This document shows positions 1 to 4,617 of a DNA stretch of 5,674 nucleotides, piece by piece. The stretch comes from Candidatus Melainabacteria bacterium (GTDB lineage: Bacteria > Cyanobacteriota > Vampirovibrionia > Obscuribacterales > Obscuribacteraceae): NCBI GenBank assembly GCA_016209785.1, contig JACQVM010000016.1, positions 1 to 5,674 on the forward strand, in the 5' to 3' direction. Made by a program: the position numbers and the translations under genes. Position 1 is the first letter of the stretch; each line of letters begins with the position of its first letter. Under the pieces are notes generated by a model that was not told where the DNA came from, did no database searches, and saw only the letters and a program-made list of their open reading frames with translations.

Positions 1-65
1 GATTGCTTATTGTCTTCTAGGGTTAGTCATGTGGTTGTAAATCGTTCTTTATGTTCTTAGCTTGA

Positions 66-71
66 TATAAA
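66..71 (+). promoter_or_regulatory. Possible -10 element of the universal stress protein gene
   Basis: The hexamer TATAAA lies about 45 bases before the preferred start codon and resembles a sigma-70 -10 box. No convincing -35 box stands at 16 to 18 bases upstream; a TTGTAA at 35-40 is too far away. The assignment therefore rests on the -10 match and its position alone. The rest of bases 1-105 shows no coding signal and no strong inverted repeat. Confidence 0.25.
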
Positions 72-107
72 ATGAAATTCTGTAATGTCCGTATGAAGAG
101 GTTGTAT

Positions 108-111
108 GGAG
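108..111 (+). promoter_or_regulatory. Shine-Dalgarno GGAG deciding the Usp start
   Basis: GGAG stands 6 bases before the ATG at 118, while the ATG at 106 has only a GAAGAG (95-100) 5 bases upstream. The 118 start also gives the family-typical N-terminus MPFKNILVALDGS, so it is preferred. The two starts differ by only four residues. Confidence 0.5.
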
Positions 112-117
112 CTTGTT

Positions 118-969
118 ATGCCGTTTAAGAATATTCTTGTGGCCTTGGATGGTTCTGAATATAGTCAGATTGCGGCTAATTATGGACTGTGGTTAGCCCT
201 TGAGTTGGAGTCGCAACTGAATGGGCAGCATGTGGTTGACCCACGCATGGTTGACTTTTTTGTAGCACCAGAGTTTGCTGAAGAGTTGGGGTTTAGCCAG
301 TCAGTGGAAACCTCCGAGAAGGTTTTTCGGGCTTTGAAGAAAATAGGACAGATAATCCTGGATTTGTTCTCGAAAGAGGCCTTTGCACGTGGTATTAAAA
401 CCAATACTTTCCTTGATGTTGGTTATGTGATCGAGGAGATTGTAAAACGCTCGAGCAATCACGATCTGGTCATTGTTGGGCATCGTGGACGTGGTCACAA
501 GAAATCTCCTGCAGAGCTCATGACAGGCTCCATTGCAGAGCGTGTTGTTATTGAGTCATCCAGGCCAGTTCTTGTGGGGTTGCACCCAGTGGATGCAGTG
601 GAACAGATTCTTGTTGCCTATGATGGAAGTGAGCCGTCACGTGGTGCGCTTCTACTGGCCGAGCGTCTGGCAATTAGCACCGATAAGCGCCTGAAGGCAA
701 TGATAGTAATTGCGTCGGCTGAACAAGCTGCAAGTGCTAAGCTTACAATTGAACAAGGTGAATCATATTTGCGGGAGTTCCACAATCAGGATATCTTTTT
801 AATTCGAGAAGGACATGCAGCACGCACCTTAATCGATTATGCAAGCGCAACCAACAGCTTGTTGGTTCTTGGAGCATATGGTTTTCGCAGGCCCGAAGAA
901 ACAGTGCTTGGGAGCACCACCACATACATAGTACGCCGCGCCAAGACAAGCATTTTAGTGTATCGCTAG
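118..969 (+). CDS. Tandem-domain universal stress protein (UspA family)
   Basis: This is a cytoplasmic stress protein of 283 residues made of two UspA domains in tandem, a common architecture of about 280 to 300 residues. Domain 1 spans roughly residues 3-155 and opens with NILVALDGS. Domain 2 spans roughly 161-283 and opens with QILVAYDGS. In ATP-binding Usp proteins the nucleotide is held by G-2X-G-9X-G-S/T. Domain 2 fits this exactly (G252, G255, G265, S266). Domain 1 has GHRG at 121-124 but GS only at 137-138, so its loop is three residues longer. This suggests domain 2 is the better candidate for ATP binding. An alternative ATG at 106 would add four residues. The gene appears monocistronic: its only downstream neighbour converges on it, with a long hairpin between. 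The exact stress or partner cannot be read from sequence. Confidence 0.95.
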   Translation: MPFKNILVALDGSEYSQIAANYGLWLALELESQLNGQHVVDPRMVDFFVAPEFAEELGFSQSVETSEKVFRALKKIGQIILDLFSKEAFARGIKTNTFLDVGYVIEEIVKRSSNHDLVIVGHRGRGHKKSPAELMTGSIAERVVIESSRPVLVGLHPVDAVEQILVAYDGSEPSRGALLLAERLAISTDKRLKAMIVIASAEQAASAKLTIEQGESYLREFHNQDIFLIREGHAARTLIDYASATNSLLVLGAYGFRRPEETVLGSTTTYIVRRAKTSILVYR

Positions 970-1006
970 CACCATACCCAGTGGCAAGCAGAAAAACTGA
1001 AAGATA

Positions 1007-1038
1007 GGCAAGGATGTCCACTACTGGAGATCCTTGCC
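1007..1038. terminator. Long hairpin between convergent genes, possible bidirectional terminator
   Basis: GGCAAGGAT (1007-1015) pairs perfectly with ATCCTTGCC (1030-1038). Inside it, after a single G/G mismatch, TCCA (1017-1020) pairs with TGGA (1025-1028) around a CTAC loop. The stem thus has 13 pairs and one mismatch. It lies 37 bases after the Usp stop and 28 bases beyond the stop of the opposing gene. There is no U-tract on the plus side; on the minus side the following sequence is only loosely T-rich. It may stop transcription in both directions or protect 3' ends. Confidence 0.5.
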
Positions 1039-1066
1039 AAAAGTTGGGCAACGGTGCACCAAGTGC

Positions 1067-1372
1067 CTACTTGGTTTCGGAGGAAGTTTCTTTAGAGCTT
1101 TCTTTCTTTTCTTCCTTAGAGTTGTTCCCTTCCTTCTTAGCTACCTTTTTTGCCTCTTTCTTTGCCTCTTTTTTTGCTTTCTTGGCTTCTTTGGTTTCTT
1201 TGCCTTTCTTCTGGGTTGTTTCTTCCGTCTTGGCTTGTTCGGAAGTCTCTTGAGCCAGTTGGGCACTTCCTTTATCTGTTTCGGCGCTCAAAACAAATTG
1301 AGTGCCATATATTCCTGAAGTGATAAGTGTGGCCAGCGCTGTCCCAACTGCTAATTTAGCTGTTAATCGCAT
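1067..1372 (-). CDS. Small exported Lys/Glu-rich protein of unknown function
   Basis: I do not recognise this family. The 101-residue product starts with a signal-peptide-like segment: basic MRLTAK, then a hydrophobic and small-residue stretch to about residue 30, ending FVLSA before ETDKG, a plausible signal peptidase I site. The mature part, about 71 residues, has some 21 Lys and 15 Glu and no Cys or aromatic residue. Its centre repeats an EAKK-like tetrad (mature residues about 32-50), predicting a long charged helix or disordered chain. A TTG at 1399 with AGGAG 7 bases upstream (1407-1411) would add nine residues. I prefer the ATG at 1372, preceded by AGGGAGGA (1383-1390), because it gives a classical short signal-peptide n-region. 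The gene runs divergently from the TadG/VWA gene and has a good -10 box. Histone-H1-like tails look similar, but the leader argues for export. Confidence 0.75.
   Translation of the reverse strand: MRLTAKLAVGTALATLITSGIYGTQFVLSAETDKGSAQLAQETSEQAKTEETTQKKGKETKEAKKAKKEAKKEAKKVAKKEGNNSKEEKKESSKETSSETK
1149..1184 (-). repeat. Degenerate 12-base tandem repeat encoding EAKK-type tetrads
   Basis: Three adjacent 12-base units on the plus strand, TTTGCCTCTTTC, TTTGCCTCTTTT and TTTGCTTTCTTG, lie inside the Lys-rich gene. The first two differ at one base. A more diverged unit precedes them at 1137-1148. Each unit encodes one four-residue Ala-Lys-Lys tetrad on the minus strand, so the charged region probably grew by short tandem duplication. 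Confidence 0.7.
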
Positions 1373-1422
1373 CTTGTTAATATCCTCCCTCTTGAACAAT
1401 GTACGTCTCCTAAGGACTCCAA

Positions 1423-1428
1423 ATTATA
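1423..1428 (-). promoter_or_regulatory. Perfect -10 box of the Lys-rich exported protein gene
   Basis: The minus strand reads TATAAT here, the exact sigma-70 -10 consensus. Transcription would begin near 1416, giving a leader of about 17 bases to the TTG at 1399 or about 44 bases to the ATG at 1372. No good -35 hexamer is visible 16 to 18 bases upstream, so activator help or a weak -35 is possible. Confidence 0.45.
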
Positions 1429-1475
1429 CTGCCTGTCTGATTGGCTCTTATGACATTATTCACATCCACATATAC

Positions 1476-1581
1476 TGCATAGCCAAAAGATATCAACCAC
1501 ATGGCTAACATGGGATAAATGTGATGAATAACACATATCTTTTCATTCGAGTCCTTGCTGTGCTCTCAAGTTGCATAGCCA
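1476..1581 (+). repeat. 10-base direct repeat pair TGCATAGCCA
   Basis: Identical copies stand at 1476-1485 and 1572-1581, 96 bases apart. A TGGCTA at 1502-1507 is an inverted copy of the TAGCCA core and could pair with the first copy. The repeats lie in the divergent promoter region and could be regulator sites, but a chance match cannot be excluded. Confidence 0.35.
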
Positions 1582-1637
1582 CCTGTGACACTACAATCTA
1601 CACTTGGGTTTACTTGAGATGCTTCTTGATGACACTG

Positions 1638-1647
1638 GTTCGCGAAC
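1638..1647. promoter_or_regulatory. Perfect 10-base palindrome, candidate operator
   Basis: GTTCGCGAAC is its own reverse complement and lies in the middle of the divergent intergenic region. Symmetric sites like this bind dimeric repressors or activators in many bacteria. No named regulator consensus is claimed here. Confidence 0.3.
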
Positions 1648-1873
1648 TTGGCGCTGAAGGACTGTTGTCAAATGGCCTCCGATTTTGAAATTGCACAATC
1701 TGTAAACCTGCCATGTTGATTCGTCAGGACGTGTGGTCAGACTGTTTTAACAGAACTTTTCCTGGCAGGCTGTGTAGTGAGTGATAGCTAGCAATTGCCA
1801 AGGTAAGCCCACAGCTTTAGTAAGGTCATGGGCTGTTTACTAGCATGCGCAGGGGCAGCCCGTGAGTGCACAG

Positions 1874-1880
1874 AAGGAGG
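1874..1880 (+). promoter_or_regulatory. Shine-Dalgarno AAGGAGG setting the TadG/VWA start
   Basis: A strong AAGGAGG ends 10 bases before the ATG at 1891. The frame is also open upstream to an ATG at 1828. That start lacks a good ribosome site and would add a 21-residue extension ahead of the basic, transmembrane TadG-type N-terminus, so 1891 is preferred. Confidence 0.75.
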
Positions 1881-1890
1881 AAACATTACT

Positions 1891-3573
1891 ATGTGGTCAA
1901 TTACTAAAAGGGCAAGGAAACAAACAGGGGCAGCTTTTGCTGTCTTAGTGACGGTAAGCTCAGTGCTAATTGTAGGTGCACTAGGGCTTTTGGCTGCAGA
2001 GATAGTGAGAGCAAATATGGCCAGACAGGAGCTGACCGCAGTGTGTAATGCTGCTGCGTTAGCTGGTGCAACTGCAATGGCAAGTTATAATCCTCCAAAT
2101 GGCAACTTTGATGAAAGTTATGCTTCAGATGCTAAAGCAAAGGCTGCAGAGGCTGCAGCAAGGTCATTTCAGGGAAATAGCATCATGGGAGTTTCTCTAA
2201 CATCTGCTGCCGTAAGCACCGGTGAAGATCTTCAGCTCACAGATGGTCAGGTTGCTGAAGCTAGGGTTGAATTTGTTGCCCAGGGCACAGGAACTGCCGT
2301 AAAGATAACCGGGGCTGTTAATCTTACCCCAATGTCTGGTGCATTTCTTTCGATTGGTGTGTCAACTCTGACTGCTAATAGCACCGCGACAATACCAAAG
2401 CTGGATGTAGTGTTTGCAATGCATGTCTCTGGAGATCTAGACGATGACACTTTGGCTCAATTGTTGCAGACCTGGACGGAAACTAAAACAGAAGAATCAA
2501 CATCATCAACTACCAGTACTCAAAATACTTATGCTATAGCATGCGAAGGTATGCCTGAAGACTGGGCTCCAGCCCCTCAAGAAAAAAGTGGTGAAGTTAT
2601 TACCACCACAACTACTACTACAACTACAACGGTCCCGATGGCAAAGGAAATATCGCCAATAAAGCCAATTCGTGATCTTATTAAGCCTGCTAATGGCTAT
2701 TCGCCTCTTAGGTTGTGTGATTATGGCCTCTATAATTTCAATGGAAAATTAGCTGCAGATCCTTCCTTAGGAGAACAAGCAGCTAGCGATTACACGACTC
2801 TTGTGGTTGTAGGTCCAGATGCTGATGGAGATCAACAGCCGGATAACACTGCCGCCAAAGATGCTTGGGTCAGCTATGGTATGAATTCTCAACAGTATAG
2901 ATCAGAGGTCTCAAAATGTTTGCAGCCATGGAATGATGTGTTTGCAGCTTGCAACAACTTCTTCTCGATTTTTAAAACCAACTCGGACGCTCATTTCGGG
3001 CTAGTGACCTACGAAAGGTCAGTTGGCACAACCAAGGACTCCAAGGTACAGTATAATGCCACCAGCGATGAATCTGAGTATCCAAAATCAAGCACTAAGA
3101 CAGCTTACGATCTCCCAGCTATTGCACTTGATTCAGCGAATAACAACTACGATGTAATTTCAGAAAGCCTATCTAAGTTACGTCCATTGGTAGATGAAGT
3201 AGGTAGCAATGGTGAAGAAGGGACCAGCATTGCTGGCACGTTAGCTAACTGTATTGCCCAGTTGTCTCCAGACAGTGTTAGGCAGGGAGCAAAAAAGGCC
3301 ATCGTTTTGTTTACTGCAGGTGTGGATAGCCAGGGAGATGTTGCTGCCCAAGCTTCTGCTGCTAATAGCGCAGGTATTCCAATATACACTATCGGGCTGG
3401 CGCACCGAGCTGAGCTTAAGGCAGATATGGAAGCGCAACTGCGAACCATTAGTAGCGCGGCCGGACATGGTGGAACATATTATGTTGTAACTGATGCTAA
3501 ACAACTAAATGCAGTGTTTGAAAACATTGCACGATCTTTGGTATCACAAGCACAACTTGCAGAAGCAAAATAA
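1891..3573 (+). CDS. TadG-like membrane-anchored protein with a split, degenerate VWA domain
   Basis: The product has 560 residues. Residues 1-13 are basic (KRARK), and residues 13-40 form one hydrophobic segment followed by NAAALAGA at 53-60. This is the signature of TadG-like N-terminal domains of Flp/Tad pilus systems, whose usual motif is DAAALAGA. The basic flank predicts N-in topology with the rest outside the membrane. A VWA domain seems to start at LDVVFAMHVSGD (171-182) and resume at about residue 340: HFGLVTYE, GTSIAGTL (444-451), KKAIVLFTAG (468-477), AGIPIYTIG and a final GGTYYVVTDA. Two usual metal-site (MIDAS) positions are altered: DxSxS reads HVSGD (178-182), and the TDG-type motif is TAG (475-477). 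The region between carries a Thr10 tract and a DxDxDxxxD loop. Five Cys lie beyond residue 200, which could form disulfides outside. Tad assembly or a surface role is inferred; no other tad gene is in the window. Confidence 0.88.
   Translation: MWSITKRARKQTGAAFAVLVTVSSVLIVGALGLLAAEIVRANMARQELTAVCNAAALAGATAMASYNPPNGNFDESYASDAKAKAAEAAARSFQGNSIMGVSLTSAAVSTGEDLQLTDGQVAEARVEFVAQGTGTAVKITGAVNLTPMSGAFLSIGVSTLTANSTATIPKLDVVFAMHVSGDLDDDTLAQLLQTWTETKTEESTSSTTSTQNTYAIACEGMPEDWAPAPQEKSGEVITTTTTTTTTTVPMAKEISPIKPIRDLIKPANGYSPLRLCDYGLYNFNGKLAADPSLGEQAASDYTTLVVVGPDADGDQQPDNTAAKDAWVSYGMNSQQYRSEVSKCLQPWNDVFAACNNFFSIFKTNSDAHFGLVTYERSVGTTKDSKVQYNATSDESEYPKSSTKTAYDLPAIALDSANNNYDVISESLSKLRPLVDEVGSNGEEGTSIAGTLANCIAQLSPDSVRQGAKKAIVLFTAGVDSQGDVAAQASAANSAGIPIYTIGLAHRAELKADMEAQLRTISSAAGHGGTYYVVTDAKQLNAVFENIARSLVSQAQLAEAK
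2602..2631 (+). repeat. Ten-threonine codon tract
   Basis: Ten consecutive ACN codons encode Thr 238-247 of the TadG/VWA protein. The codons are mixed (ACC, ACA, ACT, ACG), so it is not a pure DNA microsatellite. It follows a Ser/Thr-rich stretch at about residues 194-213 and precedes a Pro-containing segment, as expected of an extended, possibly glycosylated linker. Confidence 0.9.
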
Positions 3574-3631
3574 CACTAAAGGCTTAGCCCATAGTGTGAT
3601 TGGCTTTTAAGAGCAGCTTTCAACAAGCAAT

Positions 3632-3664
3632 GCAGCAGCCAACAGTAACTCTGTTGGCTGCTGC
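3632..3664. terminator. Perfect 14-bp hairpin between convergent genes
   Basis: GCAGCAGCCAACAG (3632-3645) is perfectly complementary to 3651-3664 around the loop TAACT. It lies 58 bases past the TadG/VWA stop and 112 bases past the stop of the opposing RRM gene. No run of T follows on either strand, so it is not a textbook intrinsic terminator. It may still act as a bidirectional terminator or 3'-end stabiliser. A weaker element at 3573-3597 (ACACTA/TAGTGT plus GGC/GCC, followed by TTTT at 3605-3608) could serve the TadG gene first. Confidence 0.55.
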
Positions 3665-3776
3665 TCAAATATCGTGTATAAAGCTAATCCAGCCAATGCA
3701 GCCGCTAACGAGCACGTATGCTCACTTACCACACTGATCAGCAATCCGTCCTACTTATGCCTAGGCAGTGCTTAGC

Positions 3777-4028
3777 CTAGCGCTTAGGTTTGGATGGATT
3801 GACTACAAGCTGACGACCGTCAACATTGTGACCGTTGAGGTTTCGGATGGCTGCTTCAGCTTCAGCCTCTGTCCCCATCTCAACAAATGCGAACCCGCGC
3901 TTTCTGCCAGTATCGCGATCGGTCGGGATCGCCACAGAAACAACCTTTCCAGACTGAGCGAACAGCTCCTCAACGCCAGCTTCGTCAAGGTTGTATGAAA
4001 GGTTGCCTACAAATAACTTCGTTTTCAT
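3777..4028 (-). CDS. Small single-RRM RNA-binding protein
   Basis: An 83-residue protein that is almost only one RNA recognition motif. RNP2 is LFVGNL at residues 5-10. RNP1 is RGFAFVEM at 44-51, with the two aromatic RNA-stacking positions F46 and F48 present and Met in the last, usually aromatic, position. The fold runs to LVVNPSKPKR at the C-terminus. The Gly-rich tail of many cyanobacterial Rbp proteins is absent. The frame extends to a TTG at 4058, but no ribosome site precedes it. The ATG at 4028 follows a weak GAAGA and gives the usual MKTKLFVGNL beginning. Bacterial relatives bind single-stranded RNA in the cytoplasm, and several are cold-induced. Here the gene follows the hemerythrin gene after 73 bases containing a GC-rich hairpin, so it may have its own promoter. 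Confidence 0.93.
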   Translation of the reverse strand: MKTKLFVGNLSYNLDEAGVEELFAQSGKVVSVAIPTDRDTGRKRGFAFVEMGTEAEAEAAIRNLNGHNVDGRQLVVNPSKPKR

Positions 4029-4075
4029 TTGGTCTTCAGTAGCACTATTCTCTGCCAACTAGATCTTTGGCTGAG

Positions 4076-4099
4076 GGGGCTCTCTAGCTTTGTAGCCCC
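4076..4099 (-). terminator. GC-rich hairpin between hemerythrin and RRM genes
   Basis: On the minus strand GGGGCT (4099-4094) pairs with AGCCCC (4081-4076) around a 12-base loop, starting two bases after the hemerythrin stop codon. No U-run follows. It may be an inefficient terminator, or part of the 5' leader of the RRM mRNA. Leader structure is common in cold-regulated genes, but no cold-box motif is claimed. Confidence 0.4.
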
Positions 4100-4101
4100 A
4101 C

Positions 4102-4617
4102 CTAAGTATGACAGGTCTTGCCTAGTTTTAACAGTTGGTAGTGGTTATAGATCTCTTGTGCTTGCACTTCATCCAGGCATTCTTCTAATGCTGGCATAAG
4201 TCCTGCATCTTCTTTAGCTGCATGGGCAGGAAGCTCAGTTATAAGGGCATTGCCTTGTCGGTAAAACATTTCCCAGTTACTTTGCGGAAGTGGTACCGAA
4301 GATGAGAAAATCTTAAGCACGACTGGTCTTATTTGTTCAATTAGTTCAACTATTATCTTGTGATCTTCCAACAGAACCTCTATCAGATCACCGTAGCCTT
4401 CCTGGACCATAATCGGAAAAAGCTCTTGCTCTTCGATGGCAAAGTGATTGGGAATATTACTTTCTAGGGCACACTTAAGATCGGCTACTATTCTTGCTGC
4501 GTCATGGGATGTCCAATCTGGCTGCTGAGTAATGCTATGAGCCTGCAAGAAATTTTTAAAGCGTTCAAGCAGTGCCTGTACGTTTTGATGCTCAAGCGAT
4601 AGACATTTGCTTATCAT
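4102..4617 (-). CDS. Hemerythrin-like HHE cation-binding protein
   Basis: A 171-residue cytoplasmic protein predicted to be an all-helical bundle holding a di-iron site. The expected ligand series is complete: H10 in SLEHQN, H58 and E62 in NHFAIEEQELFP, H86 in LEDHK, and H132 and E136 in AHAAKEDAGLMP. That is the two HxxxE motifs and two further His of the hemerythrin/HHE family. Relatives bind O2, sense or repair nitrosative damage, or handle iron. Which applies here cannot be told, and no extra signalling domain is attached. The frame is open to a GTG at 4641, but the ATG at 4617 has GGAG 9 bases upstream and is preferred. The gene overlaps the end of the reductase gene by 26 bases, suggesting co-transcription and translational coupling. 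Confidence 0.93.
   Translation of the reverse strand: MISKCLSLEHQNVQALLERFKNFLQAHSITQQPDWTSHDAARIVADLKCALESNIPNHFAIEEQELFPIMVQEGYGDLIEVLLEDHKIIVELIEQIRPVVLKIFSSSVPLPQSNWEMFYRQGNALITELPAHAAKEDAGLMPALEECLDEVQAQEIYNHYQLLKLGKTCHT

Larger units (their letters stand above)
1400..1890. other. Long divergent intergenic region without a convincing gene
   Basis: This stretch separates the Lys-rich protein gene (leftward) from the TadG/VWA gene (rightward). It holds the TATAAT box of the leftward gene and a 10-base direct repeat TGCATAGCCA (1476-1485 and 1572-1581). It also holds a 9-base inverted repeat AAAAGATAT/ATATCTTTT (1485-1493 and 1535-1543), a 10-base palindrome GTTCGCGAAC (1638-1647), and CCTGCCA/TGGCAGG (1707-1713 and 1763-1769). 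Near the TadG gene, GTAAGCCCA (1803-1811) can pair with TGGGC plus TTAC (1829-1840) around a three-base bulge, giving possible leader structure. No convincing rightward sigma-70 promoter was found. A 54-codon frame at 1524-1688 is possible but poorly supported. Confidence 0.6.

Noticed and set aside
1014..1318. Plus-strand frames at 1014-1253 and 1034-1318 predicting very hydrophobic, Phe/Leu-rich proteins
   Set aside because: They are the antisense reading of the Lys/Glu-rich gene: its purine-rich codons become TTT/CTT on the other strand. They lack ribosome sites and look like membrane proteins only by that artefact.
1524..1688. A 54-codon plus-strand frame (MNNTYLFIRVLAVLSSC...) in the divergent intergenic region, with a hydrophobic start
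   Set aside because: There is only a weak GGGA upstream, no clear promoter, no recognisable family, and the length is near what chance gives. It could be a small exported peptide but is not supported enough to annotate.
1828..1890. N-terminal extension of the TadG/VWA frame from an ATG at 1828
   Set aside because: AAGGAGG directly before the ATG at 1891, and the basic-then-hydrophobic TadG N-terminus beginning there, indicate that the upstream 21 codons are leader sequence.
3147..3504. Minus-strand frames of 87 and 100 codons inside the TadG/VWA gene
   Set aside because: They are shadows of the plus-strand gene, whose domain motifs are clear throughout this interval, and they show no family features of their own.
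3758..3780. Palindrome TGCCTAGGCA and CTAGGC/GCCTAG inverted repeat around the RRM stop codon, as a terminator
   Set aside because: The stem is only 6 bp with an 8-base loop, it overlaps the stop codon, and no T-run follows on the minus strand. It is too weak to call.
4029..4058. TTG start at 4058 adding ten residues to the RRM protein
   Set aside because: No purine-rich ribosome site precedes it, and family members begin just before RNP2, as the ATG at 4028 does.
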